Shown: positions 1 to 9,606, counted from the stretch's first letter. The stretch is DNA of 64,000 nt from Streptomyces sp. NRRL S-1022 (GCF_000720135.1 NZ_JOIU01000032.1:21689-85688); one strand, 5' to 3'. Program-made: numbers and translations. Notes: generated by a model not told the origin, from the letters alone.

Positions 1-618
1 GATGACGACCAGGACCACCCGGTCGGGGTCGGCGGCCACCAGGTCCGCCGCCAGCGCCAGGGAGCGGGTCCCCGCGATGCAGGCCCACTGCGTGGCCGGC
101 AGCAGCATCGCGTCGTTGCGGAGCCGCAGCCTGTTGGCCAGGGTTATGTCCAGACCCGGCAGCGCCGGGGTGGTGGAGTTGCTCGTGATCAGGCAGTCGA
201 CGTCGGCGACGTCCAGTCCGGCGATCTGCAGGGCGCCGCGCGCCGCGTGCTCCCCGTAGGACTGCACGGCCTCCCAGGCCGGCGCGGTGCGCTCCTGGAC
301 GGTCTGCGGCGCGGGTATGGTCCCGAGGGCGGCGATCGCGCGGTCCGCGTCCTGCTGGGTGAACCCCTCGCCGGCCAGGGCCTGTTGGGCCTGCTCGACG
401 CCGACGGCGCGCAGGGCGCCGCCGTCGCCGGGCGCCACGGCGCTCTCCAGCGGCAGCATCCACCCTCGGGTCTCGATGCCCGTACCGGCCGCGATGCCGT
501 CGATCCGCGGTGCCCAGGCGGCATGCGGGTGGCGGCCGCGCACCTCCGCCACGATCTGGCTGGTCTTCACGGCGTGCTCGCCGTGTATCACGGCAGGAGG
601 ACACAGGTAAGCGGCCAT
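1..618 (-). CDS. Type III polyketide synthase (chalcone/stilbene synthase-like), C-terminus outside window
   Basis: Family members condense malonyl-CoA extender units onto an acyl-CoA starter to give pyrones or resorcinols. Translating the minus strand from the ATG at 618 gives 206 residues beginning MAAYLCPPAVIHGEH, in frame to base 1. It contains the DCLITSNSTTPALPGLD segment and the WACIAGTRSLALAADLV segment, where Cys sits at the usual nucleophile position of this thiolase-fold family. The catalytic His and Asn lie beyond the edge. An AAGGTG ribosome binding site sits about 8 bases before the ATG. Product specificity (alkylpyrone, alkylresorcinol or other) cannot be judged from this part. 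Confidence 0.85.
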   Translation of the reverse strand, partial: MAAYLCPPAVIHGEHAVKTSQIVAEVRGRHPHAAWAPRIDGIAAGTGIETRGWMLPLESAVAPGDGGALRAVGVEQAQQALAGEGFTQQDADRAIAALGTIPAPQTVQERTAPAWEAVQSYGEHAARGALQIAGLDVADVDCLITSNSTTPALPGLDITLANRLRLRNDAMLLPATQWACIAGTRSLALAADLVAADPDRVVLVVI

Positions 619-817
619 AAGGGGGCACCTTTTCAGGGGAAATAGGGAGGGAGGGGACACCGGATGGGCACCACTTCGTGGCTCGGTATCCGCTTCGAGC
701 ATGGCCGCTAAAGGGACATTTCCGCTGTGATGCAGACAACTTACGCAGACTCGGGATGCGTGACACGGCACACATCGCCGCACCGGCTCACGTCTGACTC
801 GTCGTCAGCCCGGGCAG

Positions 818-846
818 GGCAACCTAGTGGGCGGGTGGTGAGTCTC
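818..846 (+). promoter_or_regulatory. Possible ECF-sigma-type promoter before the lipoprotein gene
   Basis: GGCAACC at 818-824 is followed after 16 bases by AGTCT (841-845). This resembles the AAC-containing -35 and TCT/GTC -10 elements of streptomycete ECF sigma factors. A 7-base inverted repeat (CGATCAC, 3-base gap, GTGATCG, 852-868) lies just downstream and could be an operator. Both are read by eye only. Confidence 0.3.
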
Positions 847-886
847 CTGTGCGATCACACCGTGATCGGATCCACGAGGAGACATC

Positions 887-1975
887 ATCAACGCCATACG
901 CAAGACCCTCACCGCCACCGCCGTCGTCGGCACGGTCCTCGCGGGCTCCGCCGCGTGCGGAACGGTGGAGCAGCTCTCCGCCGGCAAGAAGCTCGACCGC
1001 GCCTTCGAGAAGCTGGGCGAGAAGAAGACGCTCTCCTTCCAGCTCGACCTCGACACCGACGTCGCGTCCCTGAAGGCGCTGGACGCCGGGTCCGACCCCG
1101 CGCCCGGCGAGGAGATACCGGATGAGGTCGCCAGGATGCTGAGCGGTGCGACGGTCACCTTCACCGTGCAGTCGAAGAAGCCGATGGACGAGTCCGGGCA
1201 GCAGGACCTCGTCGGCATGGCCATGAAGATCAGCAGCAAGGACGGCGACCTCGCCGAGTACCGGGTGATCGGCGACTCCGTCTACGTCCGGTCCGACGTC
1301 CGCGCCCTGGGCAGGATGACGGGCACCCCCGTACCCTCCGCCGACGACCTGCCCCCGCAGGCCGGGGCGCTCAAGGACGCTTTCGAGGGCAAGTGGGTCA
1401 CGTTCAGCGTCAAGGAGATGGAGAAGTCGGCCGGCGGGGGCCGGGGAGCCCGGGGCGGTTCCGCGCGCGACCGGTCCCTCGACGCCAGGACGCAGAAGAA
1501 GCTCGTGCAGTCCCTGCGCGAGGTCGTCGCCCGTGAGGTGCGGCTCAGGACGGCCGGCGGCGGGGACGGCACCGAGCACATCACCGCCACGGCTCCTTTC
1601 CGTACGCTGATCACCCAGCTGCTGCACGAGATCCGTCCGCTGGCGAAGGACCTGCCGCAGGGCGTGGAGCTGCCGACGGACAAGGACCTGAAGGACGCTC
1701 CCGACACCAAGGTGACGGCGGACTTCACGCTCAAGAACGGTGAGCTGTCCGAGGTGGACGTGGACCTCGCGGCCCTGGCCCGGAACGCCAAGGTCAGGAA
1801 GCTGGGCCTGACTCTGAAGGTGAGCGACGGCACCAGGCCCACCGCCCCGGCCGGTGCCACGAAGCTGGACCTGAAGGACGTCATGGGCGGCCTGTTCGCC
1901 GGCCCGGCGATGAGCGACGCCGAGCTCGGCGGCAGCGACCTCGGCGGGCAGGACTTCCCGCAGGACGAGTTCTGA
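887..1975 (+). CDS. Putative secreted lipoprotein with an apparent ATC start codon
   Basis: The reading frame encodes a lipoprotein of about 362 residues. The N-terminus reads NAIRKTLTATAVVGTV and then a lipobox LAGSAAC, so the mature protein should be lipid-anchored at Cys24 on the outer face of the membrane. The body is hydrophilic with alternating charged stretches and could belong to the LppX/LolA-like lipoprotein group, but I do not recognise it firmly. A strong AGGAG (877-881) precedes ATC ATC AAC, and there is an in-frame stop at 863-865, so no ATG, GTG or TTG is available before the signal peptide. The first canonical start is GTG 965, which would remove the signal peptide and Cys. 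Either AUC initiation is used, or ATG was mutated, or this is a sequence error. Confidence 0.75.
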   Translation: MNAIRKTLTATAVVGTVLAGSAACGTVEQLSAGKKLDRAFEKLGEKKTLSFQLDLDTDVASLKALDAGSDPAPGEEIPDEVARMLSGATVTFTVQSKKPMDESGQQDLVGMAMKISSKDGDLAEYRVIGDSVYVRSDVRALGRMTGTPVPSADDLPPQAGALKDAFEGKWVTFSVKEMEKSAGGGRGARGGSARDRSLDARTQKKLVQSLREVVAREVRLRTAGGGDGTEHITATAPFRTLITQLLHEIRPLAKDLPQGVELPTDKDLKDAPDTKVTADFTLKNGELSEVDVDLAALARNAKVRKLGLTLKVSDGTRPTAPAGATKLDLKDVMGGLFAGPAMSDAELGGSDLGGQDFPQDEF

Positions 1976-2060
1976 CGAACCCGGTCCGGCACGTGTCGCC
2001 CCGGTGCACGAGCGGACGCGCCGGGACGGCTCGGGGACCGTACCCGGGAGCGGGGACGCG

Positions 2061-4526
2061 TCACCCGGACGGGCGCCGACCGGCCCCGGCCCGTGCGGCC
2101 ACCCACAGGGCGATCCGGGTGCGTGACCGCATGCCCAGTTTGTCGCGCACCTTGTCCAGGTGCGTGGCGACCGTACGGGCCGACAGACCCAGCCGCTCCG
2201 CGATCTGGCGGTTGGTCAGCCCGTCGGCGACGAGCGCGGCCACCATGAACTCCCGTGCGGTCAGCGGGCACCGGTCAGCGTCGCTCCGCGCATCCTCCGT
2301 CGTCGTCGGGTGACCGTCGCTCCGCGTCCGTAACGCGTACGCGACGAGCCGGTCCTCGCCCAGCCGGCGGCCGCCGCTGACGGCCGCCTCCCGCGCGGCC
2401 GCCGGCAGTCCCGTCCTGGCACGGGCCACGGCGCGTTCCAGCCGCAGTCGCCACGGGGCCTCGGACACGGTGTCGAGCCGGCGGCGTGCCTGCGCGCTCG
2501 CCTCGTACAGCAGGAGGGCGCGCCGCATGTCGCCGCTCTCGGCGGCCACGAGGGCCAGGCCCTCCACGGGGTACAGCGCGTGGAAACCGGTGGCGGGGAC
2601 GATCCGCAGCACCTCGGTGAACAGCGCCTCGGCACTGGCCAGTCGCCCCAGAGCCAGCCGTACGGCGCCCGCCGTGTGCAGGGCGGCAGCGACCCGGCTC
2701 CAGGGGGCGTGGGCCCTGAGCACGGGCAGGCAGCGGGACATGAGCAGGTCGGCCTCCCGTTCCCCGCCCGACTGCAGCAGCGCCCAGGCCAGGTGATGGG
2801 TGCACCACGCGGTGTCCTGAGGCTGGTCCAGCGCGGCGAGGACGGCCAGGCACTCGCGCAGGTCCGCGACGGCCGCGGCGCACTCCCCGCGGCACAGCCG
2901 CGCCGCGGCCCGGGCGTCCAGTGCGTTGGCGAGTGCGGCGGGGTGACGGCGCGTGCGCTCCATGGCCACCGCTTGCTCGCCGAGGCGCAGGGCCCGTGCC
3001 AGGTCGGCCTGCTGGCAGGCCACGCGCGCGGCGAGCGCCGGTACCGCGCCGCCGAGCGCCCGGGCGCCGGTCTCCCGCAGCAGTCCCGTCAGCAGGGCCT
3101 GGGCGGCCGACGGCTGTTCCCGTTCGTAGTGCACGCGCGCCAGTTCGAGCGCGAGCCGTGCCCGGGAGGCATCCTGAGGGCCGGCACAGGCCAACGCCGC
3201 CGCGAGGTTGTCCTGTTCCCCGGCCAGCGGGCTGCCGGCCTGGTCGGGGAACACCTCGTCGCGGGCCCGGTCCGCCAGCGCGGTCAGCCACTCGGCCACC
3301 CGGCGCCTGGTGACACGCAGCTCGCCGGACGCGCGCAGGCGCTCCAGGGCGTAGGCGCGGATGGTGCCCAGCTGCCGGAACCGTGCCGTCTCCGCGTCCC
3401 CGGAGAGCCGTACGATCAGGGACTTGGCTTCGAGGGCGCACAGGATGCCGAGTAACCGCGCCGGTGCGATGCCGTCACCGGCGCAGACCGCCCGCGCCGC
3501 TGCCGTGTCGAACCCGCCGACGAGGACCCCGAGGCGCCGGAAGACCGCCTGTTCGGCCGGGTCGAGCAGGCGGTGGCTCCAGTCGACCGCGGCGGCCAGC
3601 TCCCGGTGCCGCCCGGGGCCGGTCCGGTGTCCGCCCGCCAGCAGGGACAGCTGGGACATCTGGTCGTCCAGTCCCGCCAGGATGTCGCCCGGCGTGAGGG
3701 TCGCCGCCCGGCGGGCCGCCAGCTCGACGGCGAGCGTCAGGCCGTCCAGTCTGCGGCATATCTCGGCGACCGTCCGGCCGTTCCCACGGTGCAGCGTGAA
3801 CCCGGGCGAGCAGCTGGAGGCACGCTCGACGAACAACCGGACGGCGTCCGCCCGCAGCAGGGCCACCGGGTCGTCCCCGGCGCCGGCCGGCGGCAGCGAC
3901 AGCTCGCCGACCCGCAGCACGCTCTCCCCGGGCACCCGGAGGGCCTCCCGGCTGGTGGCCAGGATCCGCAGGCGCGGGCAGCGGCTCAGCAGGGCCGCGA
4001 TCAGCCGGGCGCACGGCTCGGCCAGATGCTCGCAGTTGTCCAGGACCAGCAGCCGGTGTGCGTCACCGATCGCGTCGACCAGCACGTCCACACCGGATCG
4101 CCCGGCCCGTTCCCCGATGGCCAGCGCGGCGGCGACGGACCGGGCGAGCGCGGCGCCGTCCGGCAGCGCGTCGAGTTCGACCAGGTCCACCTGCCCGTGG
4201 CGGGCGGGCAGACCCCTGGCGAACTCCAGCGCCAGCCGCGTCTTGCCGACGCCGCCGGCACCGGTCAGCGTCACGAGCCGCGACGTCCTCGACAGGGCGC
4301 GCAGCCGCGACAGCTCCGCCCGCCGGCCCACGAAGGAGTCGAGGGACCGGGGCAGGCCGCCGGCCGAGGGGGCGGCGCCCGGCGCGGGCGGTGACGCGGG
4401 CGTCCGCGCCCGGAGCGCCGAGCGTCGCCTGAACTCCCGTTGGCGGCACGCGCCGGAGCAGTAGCGGGCCGGCCGGCCGCGGCGGGGCCGGCCGGGCAGC
4501 GGCGCACCGCACGACTCGCATGTCAT
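2061..4526 (-). CDS. Large NB-ARC ATPase/LuxR-type transcriptional regulator with N-terminal Cys cluster
   Basis: An 821-residue regulator. Residues 3-27 carry two CxxC/CxxxC-type Cys pairs (CESC, and CSGAC in RYCSGACRQREF) that look like a small zinc ribbon. An NB-ARC-like ATPase follows: FVGR at 65-68, Walker A GAGGVGKT at 89-96, Walker B LLVLDNCEH at 159-167. The middle is an alpha-helical, TPR-like region. The C-terminus (about 753-821) is a LuxR/NarL helix-turn-helix (LTAREFMVAALVADGLTNRQ). Such STAND proteins usually switch transcription on ligand-driven ATP binding. The next gene upstream on the same strand is a dioxygenase 149 bases away. The target is unknown. Confidence 0.88.
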   Translation of the reverse strand: MTCESCGAPLPGRPRRGRPARYCSGACRQREFRRRSALRARTPASPPAPGAAPSAGGLPRSLDSFVGRRAELSRLRALSRTSRLVTLTGAGGVGKTRLALEFARGLPARHGQVDLVELDALPDGAALARSVAAALAIGERAGRSGVDVLVDAIGDAHRLLVLDNCEHLAEPCARLIAALLSRCPRLRILATSREALRVPGESVLRVGELSLPPAGAGDDPVALLRADAVRLFVERASSCSPGFTLHRGNGRTVAEICRRLDGLTLAVELAARRAATLTPGDILAGLDDQMSQLSLLAGGHRTGPGRHRELAAAVDWSHRLLDPAEQAVFRRLGVLVGGFDTAAARAVCAGDGIAPARLLGILCALEAKSLIVRLSGDAETARFRQLGTIRAYALERLRASGELRVTRRRVAEWLTALADRARDEVFPDQAGSPLAGEQDNLAAALACAGPQDASRARLALELARVHYEREQPSAAQALLTGLLRETGARALGGAVPALAARVACQQADLARALRLGEQAVAMERTRRHPAALANALDARAAARLCRGECAAAVADLRECLAVLAALDQPQDTAWCTHHLAWALLQSGGEREADLLMSRCLPVLRAHAPWSRVAAALHTAGAVRLALGRLASAEALFTEVLRIVPATGFHALYPVEGLALVAAESGDMRRALLLYEASAQARRRLDTVSEAPWRLRLERAVARARTGLPAAAREAAVSGGRRLGEDRLVAYALRTRSDGHPTTTEDARSDADRCPLTAREFMVAALVADGLTNRQIAERLGLSARTVATHLDKVRDKLGMRSRTRIALWVAARAGAGRRPSG

Positions 4527-4675
4527 GCTCCGGTCATCCCCGCTTCCCGTGCGCCCATTCCCGTGCGCCCGTTCCGGCCCCCCGTCCGGTTCTCCGGACG
4601 GCGCCTTCCCGGCGGCCGGCCGCGCGGCGGCGGCCGGCCCCGGTGCGGTGGACCGGCCACCGCTCGGCGGGAGCG

Positions 4676-5491
4676 TCAGGGTACGGCGTCGGGGTCGATG
4701 CCGAGCACGACGGTGCCGGTCACTCCCGTGCCGAGGTCGCTCCCGTTCTGCGTGAGCGTCAGCAAGGTGGCGGATCCGCCGTTGCGGTAGATGCCGTCCC
4801 TGGCGTTGAGCGTCCGGGTGGCCGTGTTGCGCCGGTAGGGGGCCAGTGTGGCGATCCTGCTGTTATACGTCTCCGGGAAGTAGAGCTGGCCGGTGTGGGA
4901 GACGTGGCCGCCCCGGTACCTGCCGTCGGCGACCGTGCCGCCGGCGTGCGTCTTGACGTGGATGTGGAGGGCGCGGCCGACGTACCAGCCGGGGTAGACG
5001 GTGGTGAACTCCGCGACGCCGGCGGAGTCGGTCAGTTGCACGCCGCGCAGGAACGTCGTGTCCGGCGTGGAGCCTCCGGCCGCGTATCCCGAGTAGACGC
5101 CGAGGGCGTCGCAGTGCCAGATGTCGACCGCCGTGCCGGGCAGCGCGGCGCAGGTGGCCGTGTCGATCACCTTGACGCGCAGGGTGAGCGGTACGCCGGC
5201 CTTGCCCTCGGTGATGTTCTTGCGGACCGTCTCCAGGTCCAGGTAGTAGGGCCCCTCGGTCTGCTCGGGGGTGAGTACGCAGTCGGCGGCCGCCCGGGCG
5301 GGGGCCTGGGCCGCGTGCTTGCGGTCCGCGGCCGCGGTCGCCTGCCCGGCCGTGAGCCCGAGGGCGGCCGCTCCGAGGGTCGCACCGCCCAGGGCGGCTA
5401 TGACGGTCCGGCGGCTCGCGCCGCCCGGGCCGTCGGCCTGCTCGGGGTTGCGCCGGCGTTCTGCGGAATGGGGGTGGGGGGTGTCAGTCAT
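4676..5491 (-). CDS. Tat-exported intradiol ring-cleavage dioxygenase
   Basis: A 271-residue extracellular member of the Fe(III) catechol/protocatechuate dioxygenase family, which cleaves catechol-type rings between the two hydroxyls. The N-terminus has a twin-arginine signal (SRRTVIAALGG, then a hydrophobic stretch to about residue 53), so it is exported folded. The dioxygenase fold starts near TPEQTEGPYYLDLE. Likely iron ligands are the Tyr in WHCDALGVYSGY, the Tyr in YPGWYV and the two His in ALHIHVK. The start at 5491 is the only one that includes the Tat motif. The C-terminal region is short, as in the secreted single-domain type. The aromatic substrate is not predictable. Confidence 0.88.
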   Translation of the reverse strand: MTDTPHPHSAERRRNPEQADGPGGASRRTVIAALGGATLGAAALGLTAGQATAAADRKHAAQAPARAAADCVLTPEQTEGPYYLDLETVRKNITEGKAGVPLTLRVKVIDTATCAALPGTAVDIWHCDALGVYSGYAAGGSTPDTTFLRGVQLTDSAGVAEFTTVYPGWYVGRALHIHVKTHAGGTVADGRYRGGHVSHTGQLYFPETYNSRIATLAPYRRNTATRTLNARDGIYRNGGSATLLTLTQNGSDLGTGVTGTVVLGIDPDAVP

Positions 5492-5623
5492 GGGGTCAGG
5501 ATGGCGCCGCCCGCGGTCCGCGGCATCGGTCGGACGACCGGTGAATCCGGCGCGCGTTACGGAATTCCGGGGGCGCCGTCGTGGTCCGGCCGACGGGCAC
5601 GCGGCCCGGGGTCCCGTCTCGGC

Positions 5624-8383
5624 TCACCGGGCGGGATCGTCCGGCTGGTCGAGGTCGAACCGGTCGAGGAGGAAGTCGACCGGTGGGAGGGGAGAGGCGG
5701 CCGAACCGCCGTCGTGCAGCACCAGTTCCGCCCAGATGACCTTGCCGCGGGGTGTGTACCGCGTCCCCCAGCGCTGGGCGAACTGCGCCACCAGGAACAG
5801 CCCCCGCCCGCCCTCGTCCGTGCTCGCCGCCCGCCGCAGCCGCGGCGAGGTGCCGCTGCCGTCCGCCACCTCGCAGATCAGGCAGCGTCCGTGCAGCAGC
5901 CGCACCACCACCGGCGGCGAGCCGTACCGGATCGCGTTCGTGACCAGTTCGCTGACGATCAGTTCCGCGGCGAATCCGGCCTCCTCCAGCCCCCACTCCC
6001 GCAGCGTCTCCCTGCACCGCGCCCGCACCGAGGGAACCAGCGCGGGATCCGGCGGCACGTCCCACTCGGCCACCCGCGAGGGCGGGAACGTCCGGGTGCG
6101 TGCCGTCAGCAGCGCGATGTCGTCGGAGGAGCGCGACGGATCCAGCGCGTCGATCACCACCTGGCACGTCTCCTCCGGGGTACGGCTCCCCGACCCGTCC
6201 AACGCCCGGCGCAGCCTCTCCATCCCGGCGTCGACGTCCTGGCCGCGGTCCTCCACCAGCCCGTCGGTGTACAGCACCAGTTGCGAACCCTCCGGCAGGG
6301 ACAGCTCGGCGGTCTCGAACGGGTAGCCGCCCAGACCGAGGGGTGCCGAGGCCGGCACCCCGGCACAGGTGACCGTCCCGTCCGGGCGCACCACCACCGG
6401 TTCCGGGTGCCCCGCGCGGGCCATGGTGCAGGCTCCCGCCACCGGGTCGTAGACCGCGTAGAGACAGGTCGCCCCGGTCACGCCCGCGCCCTCGTGGTCA
6501 CCCGCGTGCTCCTCGTTGTCCATGCGGACGACCAGGTCGTCCAGGTTCCCGAGCACCTCGTCCACGGGCAGGTCCAGGACGGCGAAGTTGTGCACCGCGG
6601 TACGCAGCCGGCCCATCGTCGCCGCCGCGTGCAGGCCGCGCCCGACGACGTCGCCCATCACCAGGGCCACGCGCGCCCCCGGGAGCGGGATGACGTCGAA
6701 CCAGTCGCCGCCCACCCCCGCCTCCGCCGGCAGGTACCGCCAGGCCACCTCCAGCGCGTCCTGCTCCGGCTGCCCCCGCGGCAGCAGACTGCGCTGCAGC
6801 GTCACCGCCATCGCGTGCTCCCGGGTGAACCTCCGGGCGTTGTCGATGGCCACCGCCGCCCGTACGGCCAGTTCCTCCGCGAAGGCGAGATCCTCCGGTT
6901 CGAACGCCGGGGAATCCGCCGTCCGGTAGAAGTTCACCACGCCCAGCGCCACGTTCCGCGCCCGCAGCGGCACGGTCACCAGCGACCGCAGCCCGCTCTC
7001 CAGGGCCTTCCGGGCGCGCTCCGCGTCCTGCTCCCGCCAGCCGAGGGCCTGCCGCAGGTCCGCCTCCAGCAGGCCCCGCCCCTCCTGCAGCGTCCGCATC
7101 TGCGGGCTCCGGGCCGAGAACGTGATCATTTCGCCCAGCGGGTACACCGGCATCATCCGCTGGGCGCCGCCGATCGCCGCCCGGCGCAGGTGCCGCCAGC
7201 CCCCCGCGGTCGGCTCCCAGCCCCGCAGCACCGCGTCGAGCAGGTCCACCGTCACGAGGTCGGCGAACTGCGGTGCCGCCACCTCGGCCAGCTCCTGGGC
7301 GGTCTGCCCCACGTCCAGTGTGGTGCCGATCCTCACCCCGGCCTCGTACAGCAGCTTCAGCCGCTCCCTGGCGACCTCGGCGCGTCCGGAGACCGCTGCC
7401 AGTTCCGTGGTGTCCCGCAGGGTCAGCACGCTGCCGCCCTGGCCGGCCCGCGGGTACGTCGGCCGCTTGTTCACCGCCAGCAGCCGGTTCCCCACGCGGT
7501 ACACCTCGTCGGTGACCGCCTCCGGCGACGACAGCAGGCGCATGACCGGCTCCGGCAGTCCCAGCTCCCGCACCGGCCGCCCCTGCGCGTCCGGTGGCAG
7601 CCCGAGCAGCCGCGTCGCCTCGTCGTTCGCGAGCAGCAGCCGTCCGTCGGCGCCGGTGATCAGCACCCCTTCCCGCACCGCGTGCAGGACCGCGTCGTGG
7701 TGCTCGTACAACTCCGCCAGCTCCACCGGGGAGAGGCCGCGCGTGTGCCGCCGCAGCCGCCGGGACACCAGCATCGTCCCCGTCATGGCCAGTGCCACCG
7801 CGGCGGCGCCGCTGCCCAGGATGATCGGCAGCTGCGGCATCCACAGGGCCGCCACGTTCCTGACCGTGAGCCCGGCGGAGACCAGGCCGACCACCGTGCC
7901 GCGCGAGTCGGTCACCGGGACCACCGCCTGCACGTCCGTCCCCCTGCCCGCGGGCAGGGGCGGTCCGCCGGCCTGCTCGATGACGGTACGGCCCTTCAGT
8001 GCCGGTCCGATGGTGCCGACGAACTTCTTCCCGATCTCCTTGGGGTAGGGGTAGGTGTAACGAATCCCCGTCGTGCTCATGGCGATGATGAAATCCACGC
8101 CCGCGCGCTTGCGCGCCGCCTCGGCCCGGGGCTGGAGCACCGCTGAGGGGTCCGGGCTGCGCAGGGCCGCGGCCGTGCCCGGGGCGTTCGCGAACGAGTG
8201 GGCCGCGATGACCGACTCCCGCCGGCCCTGCTGCAGGGCGTCATTCGCCCCCTGGAGCACCATGCCGGCCACCGCGGCCAGGACCAGCAGGACCACGATG
8301 ACGACCTGGAGAAGGAACACCTGACCGGCCGCACTGCGCACGTCCAGCAGGGAAGCGCGACGGGGGCCGGAAAATACCGCCAT
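5624..8383 (-). CDS. Membrane sensor PP2C/SpoIIE phosphatase with CACHE-like, PAS, GAF and HATPase domains
   Basis: A 919-residue signalling protein. A hydrophobic segment at about 25-45 and a second at about 190-210 flank an extracytoplasmic DcuS/CitA-like sensor. A PAS domain follows (ITGADGRLLLANDEATRLLG), then GAF (FAEELAVRAAVAIDNARRFT), then a SpoIIE-type PP2C domain with GGDWFDVIPL, LYTDGLVEDRG and SSDDIALL, which hold the expected metal-binding Asp residues. The C-terminus is an RsbW-like ATPase (ELIVSELVTNAIRYGS; DEGGRGLFLVAQF). This architecture joins anti-sigma kinase and anti-anti-sigma phosphatase in one protein of a partner-switching pathway. It is divergent from the PP2C gene at 8493, with 109 bases between. 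Confidence 0.9.
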   Translation of the reverse strand: MAVFSGPRRASLLDVRSAAGQVFLLQVVIVVLLVLAAVAGMVLQGANDALQQGRRESVIAAHSFANAPGTAAALRSPDPSAVLQPRAEAARKRAGVDFIIAMSTTGIRYTYPYPKEIGKKFVGTIGPALKGRTVIEQAGGPPLPAGRGTDVQAVVPVTDSRGTVVGLVSAGLTVRNVAALWMPQLPIILGSGAAAVALAMTGTMLVSRRLRRHTRGLSPVELAELYEHHDAVLHAVREGVLITGADGRLLLANDEATRLLGLPPDAQGRPVRELGLPEPVMRLLSSPEAVTDEVYRVGNRLLAVNKRPTYPRAGQGGSVLTLRDTTELAAVSGRAEVARERLKLLYEAGVRIGTTLDVGQTAQELAEVAAPQFADLVTVDLLDAVLRGWEPTAGGWRHLRRAAIGGAQRMMPVYPLGEMITFSARSPQMRTLQEGRGLLEADLRQALGWREQDAERARKALESGLRSLVTVPLRARNVALGVVNFYRTADSPAFEPEDLAFAEELAVRAAVAIDNARRFTREHAMAVTLQRSLLPRGQPEQDALEVAWRYLPAEAGVGGDWFDVIPLPGARVALVMGDVVGRGLHAAATMGRLRTAVHNFAVLDLPVDEVLGNLDDLVVRMDNEEHAGDHEGAGVTGATCLYAVYDPVAGACTMARAGHPEPVVVRPDGTVTCAGVPASAPLGLGGYPFETAELSLPEGSQLVLYTDGLVEDRGQDVDAGMERLRRALDGSGSRTPEETCQVVIDALDPSRSSDDIALLTARTRTFPPSRVAEWDVPPDPALVPSVRARCRETLREWGLEEAGFAAELIVSELVTNAIRYGSPPVVVRLLHGRCLICEVADGSGTSPRLRRAASTDEGGRGLFLVAQFAQRWGTRYTPRGKVIWAELVLHDGGSAASPLPPVDFLLDRFDLDQPDDPAR

Positions 8384-8492
8384 ACACCCTTGATAACACC
8401 ACCGTCACACACCTGATAACCGCACTGGCGGGAGGCCGGAGGAGGCGTCTCGTCCGGCAGTGAAGTCCGTTGTGCACCGATAAGATGCTTTT

Positions 8493-9605
8493 GTGATCAG
8501 GACTGGACGGCCTCGGCGTCACCGCCCGCCCTACGGTGGCCGACGCGAGACCGTGGTGCTGTCCCCGGTGCTCCTCACCGTCCTCATCTCCGGCCTGGCC
8601 TTCGCCACCCCCAGGGAGATCGCCTTCAGCCGTCTCCTGCCCGCCGCACCCGCCCTCGCCGCCGCGATGTGGCCCGTGGTCCCGACCATCCTGCTGGGGG
8701 CGTTCTGCCTGCTGGTCATGGTCGGGCTCAGTCTCGTCTACACCGATCTGGGCACGCCCTACACGGCGGCCGCGATCGTCGCGGTCACTCTGGCGGCCGC
8801 CTACACGAGCCATCTCCGGCTCCAGCGGGAGGAGGCACTCTTCCAGATCCGGCTGGTCGCCGACGCCGTCCAGCAGGTGCTGCTGCGCCCGCTGCCGCGC
8901 CGGGTCCAGCACGTCGAGATCGAGTCGCTGTACCTGGCGGCCCAGGAGCAGGCCCGGATCGGAGGCGACTTCTACGAGGTGGCCGACACCCCGTACGGGG
9001 TACGGCTGCTCATCGGTGACGTGCGCGGCAAGGGGCTGTCGGCGGTGGGGGCCGCCTCCGCGGTGATCAACTGCTTCCGGGAGAACGCGTACGACCAGCC
9101 CGACCTGAGGGGCATCATCCACCGCCTGGAGACCAGCATCGGCCGCTACAGCGTCGCGCTGCTCGACCCGGACCAGCCCGAGCACTTCGCCACCGCGCTC
9201 ATCGCCGAGATCGAGTACGGCGGTGGCCGGGTGAAGATCCTCAACTGCGGACACCCGCCGCCGCTGCTGGTGCGGAAGGGAGAGATCCGCGTCCTTGAGC
9301 CCACCGTCCCCTCGCCGCCCCTCAACCTCGCCTCGCTCCTCGGGGGCGAGTACACCATCGACACACTAGCCTTCTCCTCGGGCGACCAGATGCTGCTGTA
9401 CACCGACGGCGTGACCGAGACCCGGGACCGCACCGGAACGTTCTTCCCGCTGCCCGAGTGGATGCGGCGGCTCGGCCCGACGGCGCCCCGGGACCTGCTG
9501 GACCGGCTGCACCGGGACCTGCTCCACTACAGCGGCGGCAGGCTCGACGACGACATCGCGGCCGTCGCCGTACGCTGCCGGCGGCCCGGGGCGCCGGAGT
9601 GCTGA
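8493..9605 (+). CDS. Membrane PP2C/SpoIIE-type phosphatase
   Basis: A 370-residue protein with three to four N-terminal membrane segments (about residues 20-105) and a cytoplasmic SpoIIE-type phosphatase domain. The metal-site motifs are intact: IGGDFYEV, LIGDVRGKGL, LLYTDGVTETRD and LDDDIAAVAV. It has no PAS, GAF or HATPase domain, so it should only dephosphorylate a partner such as an anti-anti-sigma factor. The start is GTG 8493. The stop lies one base from the stop of the convergent gene at 9607, leaving no room for a separate terminator. Confidence 0.88.
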   Translation: MIRTGRPRRHRPPYGGRRETVVLSPVLLTVLISGLAFATPREIAFSRLLPAAPALAAAMWPVVPTILLGAFCLLVMVGLSLVYTDLGTPYTAAAIVAVTLAAAYTSHLRLQREEALFQIRLVADAVQQVLLRPLPRRVQHVEIESLYLAAQEQARIGGDFYEVADTPYGVRLLIGDVRGKGLSAVGAASAVINCFRENAYDQPDLRGIIHRLETSIGRYSVALLDPDQPEHFATALIAEIEYGGGRVKILNCGHPPPLLVRKGEIRVLEPTVPSPPLNLASLLGGEYTIDTLAFSSGDQMLLYTDGVTETRDRTGTFFPLPEWMRRLGPTAPRDLLDRLHRDLLHYSGGRLDDDIAAVAVRCRRPGAPEC

Positions 9606-9606
9606 C

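Noticed and set aside
965..1975. Shorter lipoprotein gene starting at GTG 965
   Set aside because: It would remove a well-formed signal peptide and lipobox that are in frame after a good ribosome binding site.
4520..8146. A plus-strand open frame of about 1,200 codons
   Set aside because: It is antisense to the dioxygenase and SpoIIE-type genes, has no recognisable domain, and is rich in Arg, Gly and Pro as expected for a shadow frame in high-GC DNA.
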